Translations under genes and position numbers: made by a program
The notes under the pieces: model-generated
Told to the model about the DNA's origin: nothing
The model's database searches: none
Seen by the model: the letters and a program-made list of their open reading frames with translations, nothing else
Assembly (NCBI RefSeq): GCF_034190915.1
Contig: NW_026947485.1
Coordinates: 33,059,519-33,123,518 of the forward strand
DNA: 64,000 nucleotides
Reading direction: 5' to 3'
From: Cavia porcellus
Taxonomy: Eukaryota > Chordata > Mammalia > Rodentia > Caviidae
In this document: piece after piece, positions 46,068-57,560 of the stretch
Numbering within the stretch: position 1 is the first letter of the stretch
Layout: each line of letters starts with the position of its first letter

Positions 46068-46563
46068 ATGGTTGATACATTGTGCTAACTTAATTTTAGA
46101 AGTCTAACTAAGTGACTCAGCAGTGGGCCAGGGTCCTCATTATGTAAACATCCTGAACTTGTACAAGAGGAGGGCATGGAGATGGTGTGCATGCTACACC
46201 AGCCACAGGGCCAGTGGTAGCCAGTATATAATATAAGGGAGGAAAAGAGGTTTGACCTGCCCCTCCCTTTCTTTGCTCTTGTTGCTTTTGCTGTCTTCTG
46301 CTGCCTTGAACTCCCTAGCTATGCCACTCTGGCTTAGAGCCAGCTGATTATTATGGACTGAAACATCCACAAACTGTGAGCTAAATAAAGCTTTCCTTTC
46401 TTTTTTTGTCTTTTTCGTTTTTATCAGTACCGGGGATTGAACTCAAGACTGCCTGCAAGACAGGTGCTTATGCCGCTGAGCTAAATCCCCAGCCCCTAAG
46501 CTTTCCTTTCTTAACTTGGGATGTTAAGTATTTTGTTTCAGCAACAAGAGAAAAATAAGACAC
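46068..46563 (+). mobile_element. MaLR-like solo LTR, split by a SINE
   Basis: Sense orientation: 'gttgatacattgtgctaact' start, TATA-like 'gtatataatataagg', 'cttctgctgccttgaactcc', 'tggactgaaacatccacaaa', 'tgagctaaataaagctttcc' with AATAAA, and after the SINE 'ttttgtttcagcaacaagag'. Same layout as the other MaLR-like copies. The ID-like SINE lies just downstream of the polyadenylation signal. Confidence 0.75.
46403..46497 (-). mobile_element. ID-like tRNA-derived SINE inside LTR
   Basis: On the minus strand it begins GGGGCTGGGGATTTAGCTCA, with a four-base shortening in the anticodon arm (one of the two GCAAG-type repeats is missing). A perfect 15-bp duplication AAGCTTTCCTTTCTT flanks it at 46,388-46,402 and 46,498-46,512. 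Confidence 0.96.
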
Positions 46564-46569
46564 TGTTGA

Positions 46570-47377
46570 AATCAGTGAGCAAACCTTTCAAATAAGTTAA
46601 AAGAACAAGATTGGGGGTAAGAAATCTTTACACATTGAATATAATTATAAATGCTAAAAGAATATTTATATTGTTACATATAGAGACCAGATATTTGGTT
46701 GTTTGATTAATATTATGCATATTATTGTATTTCTGTTACTTTAAATAGCATTTTGAAAAACATATAGAGAGACAGTAAATATATCACTGGTAACAAAAAT
46801 GGCACAGACGTAGAAACTGAGATAGATTTTTAAAATATCTCAGTGTGCTAGTTTTATATAATATGCAATGTAATCACAACCTGTAGTGAATGTATAATTA
46901 AAAATGTTACTGTGAAAGGTGCATTGTCATTAATCCCCCTTAAAATACTCAGCCTCACTTTGAACACACTTATCCTATTGTTCTTGATACTTTCAGAAGC
47001 AGTTCTGCAAGCCCATTGTGCTGTGCAGATTGACCTGATGTCCTCAACTGATTCAAAACGTTTACTTTCTATGATCATTTTATCTTTAGAAAAAAACCTC
47101 AAGTTACATAGTGTCAAATTCGGTGAGTAAGGTTGAGGACCCATTACAACAATTGTATTTGAAAAAAAAATGTCATGTATGTTTTAAATCAAGTCAAGAC
47201 GTCAAGGCTGCCATGGAAGGATACTCATGAAAGAAGATTTTCAGAACTCAAGAATGGTGAAATAAAGATGTCTGAAATAGATTGCTTCCAGACTGATTAA
47301 TGGCCATATGTCATTTACTATAATAAATTTTTATGTGAACATCAACTGTATATTTTGATCACACATCGTATATTAAG
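46570..47377. other. Unassigned AT-rich sequence
   Basis: No repeat named. Frames of 72-96 codons on opposite strands overlap at 46,854-47,144, without domains. Confidence 0.45.
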
Positions 47378-47387
47378 TGCAACAAAG

Positions 47388-47443
47388 CTGGCAAGCACAA
47401 GGCCCTGAGTTTGATTCTTGGTACAAATAAATAAATAAATAAA
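47388..47443 (+). mobile_element. 5'-truncated ID SINE
   Basis: Only the anticodon-to-3' part of an ID is present ('ggcaagcacaaggccctgag', 'tttgattcttgg') with an (AAAT)n tail. TGCAACAAAG flanks it at 47,378-47,387 and 47,444-47,453, so the truncation occurred at insertion. Confidence 0.88.
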
Positions 47444-47453
47444 TGCAACAAAG

Positions 47454-48589
47454 GGCAGAACATTATACATTTCAACTAAATCAAAAAGTGTTAGTTTTGT
47501 AATTTAAATGTCATTTAAAATCATTTCATGTATGGGAATCTAGTCCACATGGTAAATACCTATCTTAATTCAATACTTAGTTTAATATTTTAAAATATTC
47601 GTTTAAGATGTGATATGTATAAGTACCAGTCCCCAAGGTGAATATAATTATTTATCAAAATATGTACTAATAAAAAGAAATTAACTTCAAAAGATGATTT
47701 TAAAAGACAATACACCATCAAACAAGTAACTATGAAAACTATTACTTGTTGCACAATTCAATAAATTGCTAAAAAAATATTTTCTTTAAAAAAATGTCCA
47801 GCTCATAACCTCCTGTTTGTAGTACCTATATAATATCTGTCATCCAGCCTAACACAGTGGGCAGAATGCTTACTTCCTGAAGACCCAAACTTGCCGTGCA
47901 CACATCTCTTTAAAAAGTTGCCCAAACTTTGATAAATCACTATCTCTGAGAAAAACATAAGTTGGCTATACTTAAATTGATTGGATCAGGGATTTGAGTA
48001 TTAATCACAGACCATACTTACATGAGCTCATAACTTCATAATGAAAGAGAGCAATCAACTGATTTGGCTGCAATAAATTTCTGCTGAGTACTGGATGATT
48101 GGAAACCTCTCCCATCATATCTTCTTTCAAGAAATAGAAATACTTTTGGAGGTGAAAGAAATTAAAATTAGTCTATACTCCGAGAAATTCTAAAAGATAT
48201 TTTCAGGTCCTCGTGATAGGAGCTATCTGTCCCAGCCTGGGAATTCACAGGAGTAACTGTTGAGGCCCTGTGCTATTTTGTATTCCTGAGTGTACCTAAA
48301 ATAACTCTCTATTATTAAAAATAACATGAGTGTATCTTCTGAAACCCTAAGAAAGTGGCAAATAAACAATTTAATCAATATACTTTTTCAACTCTTGGCA
48401 TACACTAGCTGTCCTCGTGTAGGTTTCTTAAACAAAAAGTGGTCATTCACGATTCTAAAGAAACATTGAATTTATGTGTATTATAGGGCAGAGAAGAGAA
48501 CTTTTTGAGTGTGATGAAGATAATTTGGATGCAAAGTAGCAGAAAGCAGGGGCACAAAGTACAATAGTGGAAAAATGATTAAGATATTT
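47454..48589. other. Unassigned AT-rich sequence
   Basis: No gene or named repeat. Confidence 0.45.
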
Positions 48590-49042
48590 CCTATTAGATT
48601 AATAAACAATATGATTATTAGCATTGTTCTCTTCTAGCATTCTGAAGTTTCAAGCAAATTCCATAATACAAGAAAACAAAATAGAGCAGCATAAATACTG
48701 GAATAGAAGAGGATTATCATTGACTGCTGATATCACTCTACAATTGTATACCTAAAAAATACCAGAGTGTCAATATTAAATCTATTAATAAAGCTTACAG
48801 AATTTCTTAAGCTTTAGGAGTACCAAAAACTACTTGAGAATGAACAACTTTCCTATCCGCTAATGCTAACTAGCAAAAATTCAAATAAAAATAAGACATT
48901 TTTATTATTCCTATAGAAACTGTAATGTACTTGGGAATAAATTTAATAAGAAAATAAGATATACATAAAAATATTGGAACCACATAATACATCTGTTTAC
49001 CATATACAATTTGAATTATATTTAATTCCATGAAGTCTATAT

Positions 49043-49045
<3 letters not shown>
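48590..49045 (+). mobile_element. L1 ORF2 fragment
   Basis: 'gactgctgatatcactctac', 'aattgtatacctaaaaaata', 'atgtacttgggaataaattt' and 'aataagaaaataagatat' match ORF2 downstream of the reverse transcriptase core. Many stops. Confidence 0.65.

Positions 49046-49089
<44 letters not shown>
49046..49089. repeat. (AT)n microsatellite
   Basis: About 22 TA units. Confidence 0.98.
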
Positions 49090-49091
<2 letters not shown>

Positions 49092-51125
49092 CGCACCTCA
49101 TTATTGAGCTCCCAAATACATAGCAACCCCTTCCCTGGATGTTCAATTTAAGAAACATCAACCTGATATTAAAATGAGAACCATTAATCTAAATTACACT
49201 ATTAAATATACACTAATAAAAATATGGAAAAGAAACAACAGTCTGTTTCAATATTGCAGGAAAAAAGTGACTTGAACTTAATGTAAGGTGCTGCAACTGT
49301 ATACTCTAGAGTAATTTGAAGTATTCTCAAAGATTATTTTGACTATAAACTATTGTTGGCTCAAATGGAAACCAACTGGTGGGGTAAGGAAAGATTCCTC
49401 TGTGGCACTCAGTTTTTCTGAAGGACATTGGGTAAGGATAAATTGAGTTTGAAGTTGTGATATTATTAAATATTTGGATGTCTAGTATTAAAATAAAGTG
49501 AGCAATAGATTAAAAAGAAGCAGAAAACTGTCCAACTCTGCTCCCTCCTCCACTCATTACTGGAGGCATCCTAAGGCAGAATGCTTGGAACTGCCAGACA
49601 TCTGCCTTTCCTTTACTGCCTTTCTTCCTGGCTAATTGTGTTACAGAATCTCCATTATTAAGAAAATGGGCTGCTTCCAGGGGCGCTGCAGCCCTCTGGA
49701 GATAAAACTTCAGGTGGCAAAGTAAACCAGTTTTCCCCTACCTGGGGGTGCACGTAGCACATCAGAGGCCTGGCCTGAATGCGTCCCCTGTAACACACGA
49801 ATGCTTTGGTGTGTGAGTGACGAGATCACATCAGGTACCAGGGTCACAAGGACGGGAAAAAATGAGAAGACTCCCAGCACAGAATGGGAAGAAGGTAGCA
49901 CTCTCCTGAGACCAGGTGCATCGCCCCCTACCCCACTCCTTGGGATTTTGGTGCCTTGTTCTTGGAAACGATGTTACTTTGCTCTCTCTGTCTCTCTTCT
50001 ACAATAAGAATAACACAAGTCCCTAAATTTTCTCAGCCATTGAAATACTGTACATACACCCAGGAGGTTACTGCTGCATGAGAAAATACATCCTGGTTGG
50101 CTATGACAGGAAACAACACGATACAAATATTACTCTGTCCCAGATGCATATAGACATACACGATACAATTATGATCAGAATCCCAACTGTCCTTTCTGTT
50201 TGCTTGTCTTTGGAACTGGACAAGTTGGTTCTAAATATGACAGTCATCAAGAGAATTTTTAAAAAGGACTAGTGGGATGTGTTTACTCTATCAGCTATAA
50301 ACACATACGAAAAATGCTACAACAGAAATCTTAAGGTATTGGTATGATAAATAAATCATGAAAATATATAGTAACCATATGCTTGGCATCTTTCAACAAC
50401 AAACTTACTGAATGTGTAGTGTATGCATCAGTTTTTAAATCAGTGGCTACTGATCAGTGTAGCCACTGATTTAAAAACTATACAATATAGTCACCATTCT
50501 CAGAGTTTACAACATATAATGAACTATATGCTGAATATTTACAAACTTTGAGGAATGCCTTAGAGAAAAAATAAAATGTACTAAGAGACTTAAAATGAGG
50601 CAATGGATCCTTGTGTGGGACCCAAGAGAAGCCTGCTGGAGACACTGGCTTGAAAGGTCACAGCTAGGGTCACAGCAGCCGACTGGTCCAGCAGTGAGGA
50701 GCTTGGTATGTCAGAGCTGGTCTGGCTCATTGGAATACAACTTGCATAGCAGAGAGGCTCAGAAATGAGCTTGTTTAGGGGAAGATCATAGGGAGGTTAG
50801 AGGCTGAAAGAACTTCACATTTCACCTTAACAGCTACGGTAAACACTTGAGTCTTCATTTCCTTGTTTAATTTGCTGTTGACCTATAAATTTTAATGCAG
50901 TATCCGTTAAATTACATCTCTGAATTTCTTTGATACAGAAAAAAGTTTTAATGGAAATATCAATAAATATTGCTTATAAATATTGCTTATCAATAAATAG
51001 AGCTTATAAAAGGTCTTAAATCTATATTATCAGTGGAAATTATTGTGTTTGATATTTTTCTTTTTGTGGCTTACTGTGGTATTTCCTTTCCTTTATTTTT
51101 ATTAGCTTCATTCTACTTTCTCTTT
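49090..51125. other. Unassigned sequence, GC-richer block and hairpin
   Basis: 49,520-50,000 is GC-richer with CpGs and no repeat signature. 50,590-50,830 is similar. A perfect hairpin lies at 50,430-50,479 (separate entry). Short duplication of 'aaatattgcttat' at 50,960-50,995. No gene. Confidence 0.4.
50430..50479. repeat. Perfect inverted repeat, 21-bp arms
   Basis: Bases 50,430-50,450 are the exact reverse complement of 50,459-50,479, separated by 8 bases (TGATCAGT). The loop itself contains the palindrome TGATCA. The arms include 'agtttttaaatcagtggct'. See findings. Confidence 0.97.
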
Positions 51126-51236
51126 AAATTTTGAGACAGTCTTGCTAAGTTGCCTAGGCTAGCCTTGAATTTGTAGTCTTCTTGCCTCAGCCTCCCAAGT
51201 AACTGGGATTGCAGGTTTGTGCTACCGTATCTTGCT
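51126..51236 (-). mobile_element. B1 SINE, partial
   Basis: 'ttttgagacagtcttgctaa', 'cctaggctagccttgaattt' and 'cctcccaagtaactgggatt' read as antisense B1. It lacks the second half of the internal duplication. Confidence 0.85.
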
Positions 51237-51239
51237 TTT

Positions 51240-52370
51240 TCATCATCATTTATACATTATGTTTTATTTACTAACTTATATATGCATGTATGTGCTGATT
51301 TTTTCTTTTGACCAGTGTATTTTTTTCAAGGATAGGACAAGTTTTCCTCATTTATTTTATTTCCTCTACTAGTTTTGACATAGGGCTTCACTGAAATTGA
51401 GGCTTAAAAATCCGTTTTCTTGGTAAATGATCCAGTCTTAGATATTCTGTTATAACAACAGAAAATAGACTAAAGTAAATACAACTTTACTTTTAACTCA
51501 GGATACTTAATTCATTATTACTAACAGCATTAGACTTTACAACTCCATTAAAAAGAATTGTTAAGACCAAATTATATATTTTACTGATTACGTTGTTCAT
51601 TATGGTATCTTTATTTTGCTTTTCTTGAGCTCTGCACTCACCTATCTCTTGTTGCTGTTACTTGCCTGATTGAATGGCAATGTCTATTGCTGCTGATTTT
51701 TTCTTTGTTTGTGCTTGTTGTTTTTACAAAACAAACATAGTTGGTACATTTCTCAGAATCTCTAAATGTCCAAAAGTGTCATGTTTCCCACGTCTTATAT
51801 GGTACCAATTCTTTATAATTCTGTGAACGGCTCTCCATAGTCCAAATTTAGTGCTGTGTTCTTCTAGTTCACTTGTCATTTATTCTTGAAATTTGGAAAT
51901 ATTATAATATGACGAAAGTGAGATTTCAGAATTTCTTCCTAGGACCTTTTAAATCTGATGACTCATTTTTTTTCATCTTTCTTACTATGTTTGGATTTCT
52001 CCCAGTTCACTCAAATTTAGCTCTCAGGCACTCATGTTGCATGGATGGCTCAGGGTGTGGTTGTAGGCAGTGGAAACGTCATCCCAAAGATGGGTCCCTT
52101 GCAACTGTGCCTGTGCTTTCTGGCCTTGACCTCTCCCAGCCACTCAGGTTTTGCCACCTTAGGCTGGACCATTAAAAATCCTTCCCAGAATTTTCATTTT
52201 AACAAGAGCGAGGGGAAGCAAGTCTGTCCTGAATAGAGCCATAAAGCCTTTGCCTTGTAACTGACTATGATTTCTATCACACAGAGGCTCCCTATGGGTG
52301 ATAGAAAGGATGGAACTGTGTGAAGAAAGAAAAGGGAACAGTGGTATTGAAAACTTGGTTCTTGCTTGTG
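51240..52370. other. Unassigned sequence
   Basis: AT-rich to 51,950. 52,020-52,240 is GC-richer with frames of 63-100 codons that overlap in two frames, without domains. Confidence 0.45.
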
Positions 52371-52374
52371 GTAG

Positions 52375-52840
52375 TTGATTGTGTCAACCTAAGAAATCTG
52401 CAACTAAATTGGTTTAGCGTAGTTCGGGGGTGGAGGACCCACCCTAAGGAGGACTGTCACTAGACTGGTATAAAGGGGAAATGAAGAAGGAGGGACTGCT
52501 TGTGTTTTCTTTGGAGGAGCTCCAGTCTTCACCTTCACCTTGGACACTGCCTCCTGGCTTCTGGTGCAGACTCTTCCACCTCCAACACTGACCCTTCAGC
52601 TTTCATGGCAGATCATTTGGTCTCCTGATACAGACCAAAGTGCATGGGGCACTGCACTGAATGCCAGGCTTTCAACTGGATCGTTCAAATCCCCAGTGTC
52701 CAGACAGAACTTTTGCACTCTTGCACACCCAGGCTACTGCAAACCAATCCTGTAAATTCTTATATATTTGTGTATCTGCTATAAAATGTGTTTCTCTAGT
52801 AAGCATTGAAAGAAATATTCCTGTTTCACTTTTAAATCAA
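52375..52840 (+). mobile_element. Old LTR-like element, sense copy
   Basis: Starts 'gtagttgattgtgtcaacct', then 'gactgtcactagactggtat' and 'aggagctccagtcttcacct', and ends with 'tgctataaaatgtgtttctc'. The end motifs are the reverse of those at 31,766-32,548. The 60-71-codon frames within are not genes. Confidence 0.55.
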
Positions 52841-52844
52841 TAGG

Positions 52845-53447
52845 AATGTCAGATTTTCATTTTTGATAAACAAATTGGCACCAAAATGGAGGGAAAACGA
52901 ACCAATTGAGTGTATCTGATTGGTTTACAATAAAAGCTTATCAGAATCCCTTTTGTGGCTTTAATTATAAGGAAGAGTTGAAAACACAACTAATAGTTAG
53001 ACCTGTGAACTTGGTTATAACTGATAGTGAGAATGGGGAGACCAGAGTGCGGCTCACCTTTCCTGTTGTGTGAGTGACAGGCATAAAAGAGGAGGAGATG
53101 GACACCACAATGGAACAGTAAAACAGAGTGAAAGAAGCTCGGCACAAAGAAGCACATTCTGCATACTTGGGTTTACATAAGTGCAAAACTAAACAACCAG
53201 TCTGTGGAGTCTGAAATCAAATCTGGTAGACGGAGTAACAATCACAATAGTTCATAAGGTGGCTTCTGGGCATGTTGAAAATGTTTTGTTTCTTGATTTA
53301 GGTGCTAATTCCACATGAACTTTCACTCTGTGAAAATTACGTTGAGCAATACAAATTACATGGACAGCCAAAGCATAAGAGCAAGACTTTGGGGGTGAAC
53401 AGGGTGATTATTGCTTAGAATATTCTGTTCTTGAAGTGTCTATAGAG
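52845..53447. other. Unassigned sequence
   Basis: No repeat or gene recognised. Confidence 0.45.
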
Positions 53448-53622
53448 CAGTGGTTCTCAAAATACAGTCCCCACAGCAACACTGGCATCATCCAGAAATC
53501 TACTAAGAAAGCAAACCTTCAGGGTCCATCTGAAAGATACTAAATCAAAATTCCTGAAGCTCTGGGAAATTTCAGCAAGCTTCCAGTTGATTCCAATATA
53601 CATTAACGTTTGAGAAACAGTG
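53448..53622 (+). mobile_element. MER5-type hAT-Charlie DNA transposon
   Basis: Terminal inverted repeats 'cagtggttctcaaa' and 'gtttgagaaacagtg' bound about 175 bp containing 'gcatcatccagaaatctact', 'ctaaatcaaaattcctgaag' and 'gcttccagttgattccaa', as in MER5A. Non-autonomous, no transposase. Confidence 0.92.
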
Positions 53623-53819
53623 TTGTAGGGTGTCTAGACAGATGCATTAGTTTTAAAGCCAAGTATGACTCTGAAGTTAGGGAGAAAATGGCTTAGATTA
53701 GAAGCATAACTTTATGATTTGCATCATAATTTGAGGTGATCTGTGAAGCTATGAGCATAGATGAGCTTCTTCGGGAACATTGCATACAGCAAAAGAAAGG
53801 AGGGGCCAACAGACAGAAT

Positions 53820-54270
53820 CATTCACAGTGTCTCTAGTGTGAATGGCTAAAGTAAAGAATATTATTCAGACATAAAAAGAACAGGATTTTGCCATTTTTG
53901 GCAGCACAAATAGTATTAGAGAACATTATGCTAAGTCAAATAAAATAGATACAGATAGATATTATGTCTTCTACTCTCATCTGAACCAAGTGTCGTTACA
54001 TAGGATTAAGTTCTACTAGGGCACAATGTTTATGTTTCACAATATATTCTATTTAAAAAAATTAGAAGAGAGGAGTTTGAATCTTCTTAACATGAAGCAA
54101 TGATAAATATTTAAAGAAGAAAATGAAATTGTACAATCAATGCGCACTGTATACACGGGTTGAATTATTGTGCTCTACTCTTAATGATGTACAATTATTG
54201 TGTGTCAATTTTTAAAATTTCCCTCAAAATTTGAAATGGTATAACTTTAAAAGTCAATCTGAAGCAAATA
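53820..54270 (+). mobile_element. L1 3' end
   Basis: 'aagaatattattcagacata', 'tttgccatttttggcagcac', 'agaacattatgctaagtcaa' and 'ttgtacaatcaatgcgcact' to 'gtcaatttttaaaatt' follow the L1 ORF2 3' end and 3' UTR in sense orientation. Confidence 0.85.
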
Positions 54271-55299
54271 TAACAAAATGTTCAACAATTGCTAAGCCTA
54301 AGTGATAGATACTTATATATTATTGACATTACTAAAAGGATTTAAAAAAGAACCAGAAAAACTCTGGAAAACAGCAACATTTCAGAAGTAGGTAAAAGAA
54401 AAGATCTCCTAGCAAAATGACAGCTTATCCTCACAAATGTCACTAGGCTTTCAATGATGATGGTCATGACATTCATACTGCAAGGCCTTTTTGATTGTAT
54501 TTTTGCAGAAATAAGACAGAAAGTACAAGTGTGCAGAATTGAGGATCACATGCACGCATGGATTATCTTTGAAATGTGCAATTAAAGCTAGATTTTTATT
54601 TTCTTTCTTTTGCTTATCTGTGTTTTGTATTTTTCAAATACGAATGTCTTTCTTACATTTTGTAAATAAAGAAAAAATTAAAATTGTTTTTTAAAAGATA
54701 ATGTGTATTTTGCAAGCCATGAAAGTAGTTAAAACAGATCTAAAAAGAATGTAATCTTGGGACTTGAAAAATCTATGTTAAGATAAAAGATACAATTGTA
54801 AAATTGTAAACTATAATAGAGTCAGGGAATTGGATACTTTAGAAAATGAAAGTAGCACATTGGAAGATGAGTTCTGTCAATTCTTTCAGAATGTGAAAGA
54901 AGAGTAAAAAGTGGAACTGGACAGGATTAAGGACAAAATATGTAAAGTGCAGACCCAGGAAGCTGTGGAGGGAGTGGAGAAGCCAGCCGCCCTGTGCACT
55001 GCTGTCCCCCACCACCACTTCCCTGTTAATGCAGGAGATCAGGCCAGGCACTGCGCTACTTACATTTTTTCTCTTTTCCTGCTGCTTTGCAAATGAAAGC
55101 CAAGCTCAGGATGGGCTACAGACTCACACACATTTTCCTTTCTAGCCTCTGTCTTCATCTTCCCATCACACTAAATCCACTTTTCTATCCTTTTAGGAGC
55201 AATTTTTTTTTTCATTTGAAGGCCCCTGGGGAGGGTGCTGCCACTATCGATGCTCTCAATTTTCGTCTTTTGGTAATAGCTTAAATTATGCTTTTCCCT
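54271..55299. other. Unassigned sequence
   Basis: 54,900-55,290 has moderate GC. No gene or repeat named. Confidence 0.45.
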
Positions 55300-55480
55300 T
55301 ACAGCTGTGTCACGATACACGGTTGTAACTGATCTGTGCATCTCCCGTTGCAGAATGAACTCACTGTGGTTAAGGACCATGCCTACTTCATCTGCGCCTG
55401 TTACGCTGGGTATAACATGGTTTCTTGTGCACAGTAGGTGCTCAATAAATATTAGTTTATTAATTAATGACTGTGGCAGA
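55300..55480 (+). mobile_element. L2 3' end fragment
   Basis: 'gaatgaactcactgtggtta', 'aggaccatgcctacttcatc' and the terminal 'gtaggtgctcaataaatatt' follow the L2 3' end in sense orientation. Confidence 0.85.
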
Positions 55481-56574
55481 TGTTTTCCTATGAGTGTTTG
55501 CATGGTTATTTTAGAGAAAGGTTGGAAAGTAGATTCCCCTGCACTCCATGCTCATGCCACCATCTTACACAGATACTGACAGATGTGAGTATTTAATTGC
55601 AGCTCCTCCTATTATATAAACTAATTTCTAGAAGTAGGATAACTGAATTTTAGAAGCTATGCTGTCCATTTGGAGTTTCTGAGCAAGGTATCCAGATGGT
55701 CTGAAGGATGAAAATGGCTTCAAATCCTGCCTTGCATAATCTCAGTGAGTGTTTATGTATCCATTGACTCTAGTTCAATAAATGGCAGGGACTACCTTTT
55801 AATTATGTTGTTTTCACTTTGTCATCTAAAACAGGACTGCACAACCTTTGGTTTCTTATAAATGTTTATTGGTTTAATTATAAGTGAATAGATGTGTTTT
55901 CTTGAAGAATCATAACTTAGCATTTCCTAATATTTTGTTGATCATTTTTGTAGCCAAAAAGACTTTTATCTCTTACAGAATTGATTAACTTCTGAAATAG
56001 GAGGGGGGTTGACTTCTTACTGAAGACAATGATTGAAGTTCTGATGCTTCAAAATGTCTCTAAAAAGATTGTTTCACTTTTGTTTTTTCATATTTGTAAC
56101 ATCTATCTATTCTATATAATAAATTATCTCCCACAAATGGAGCTTACAGCAACAGGTATGTATTCCATCACAGGTTACATGTTTTTACAGGTTAGGAATC
56201 TATAAAACACTTATTAGTAAATGCAGTAAATATGTACAGAGAAAATTATAAAAGTTGGTTAACAAACACTAAAAGAAGCTCAATAAGGTAATACAGGTTC
56301 ATAAATAGATACAATGACTTAATATAGTAGAGATGCTATTCTTTCCAAATATATGCAATCAAATTTTCACTCAGACTCTTAGAAGAATTTTTATGAAATC
56401 TGGAATGTTGATTCCAAAAAGTATATATATATATAAAACCATAGAATTAAGAAGATTCAAAATATTGTGAAATAAGTGATAGAAGGCAATCCTGCTGTTC
56501 TTGATATTAAGTTTTATTATAAGACTGTATAACTTGATGCATGTTACTATGTATTTTCGGTGCAAGATTAAATA
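55481..56574. other. Unassigned AT-rich sequence
   Basis: No gene or named repeat. Confidence 0.45.
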
Positions 56575-57560
56575 AACTGATCAATGGAACAGCAGAGGGA
56601 AGCCAGAAACACCAGATATCTATCTATGTATCTATATAAAATTTTGATATTTGACAGGTACTTTTGGTATTTTGTCATAGTTTTTAGAAAAAGAAACATT
56701 TTTGGTTTTGGAAAACTAGCTCTAGATTTGGAGAGCTAAGTTTTAGTTTTGGAGAAAAGAGAAAGCATTCAATTAATGGTGGGGAAATGACTGGTTTTCT
56801 ATATGAAAAATAAGAATATATCCTACATGTGCAAAAGCTAATTAGTCAACTTATATATGAAAGGCACAACAACTAAAGATTTAGAAGAAAATATGAGACA
56901 TTATGTTTTTGAACTCAGGATAGAGAAGAAATTTTTAAGTAAAACACAAAGCAATGTCTATACTAAAATTAAAAATTTATTCATAAGCAATATAACATGA
57001 AAAGACAAATCACAATTTCAAATGTATGCAACACATTAAATTAACAAAATAAACTATGTGCATATTTTGAGACACTTTTGAGAAAATTGTCAAAAACATT
57101 AAAAAAGATTTTATAAAAAGGGAACAATAAAGGTGAGTAAAAACATGGCTTCATTAGGAATTGAGGAAATGCAAATTAGTATCACAATGAGAACTGTTTA
57201 TCTTGGCAACCAAATTAAGATGCCTCACAATATCAAGTGTCAGAGAAGATGGAGAGTAACATGATCTCTTATATAATGGTAGCAGAGAGAAATTTGTAAA
57301 TCATTTTAGAAATACATTTGGCCTTATAATAAAAAGGGTTTATTTATCCCTAGAAAAATCCTCTGTTGCATAGATACAATAAGGTCTACTCACCAGAAAA
57401 GTGATTTATACCAGTACTGTCCATTAAGAAAAAAATTCCCGTGTAAGTACTAATGGTCTGGCTACCTCTATTGTAGAATATTAATGAATTAGGATTCTAT
57501 ATTATAGTGAAAATGAAGTTCATTTATTCAGTAAAATGATACATTTTTAAATTGTATAAT
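56575..57560 (+). mobile_element. L1 ORF2 3' part
   Basis: 'aactgatcaatggaacagca', 'aggaaatgcaaattagtatc', 'acaatgagaactgtttatct', 'agatggagagtaacatgatc' and 'tgtagaatattaatgaatta' follow ORF2 in sense orientation. Diverged with stops. Confidence 0.8.
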
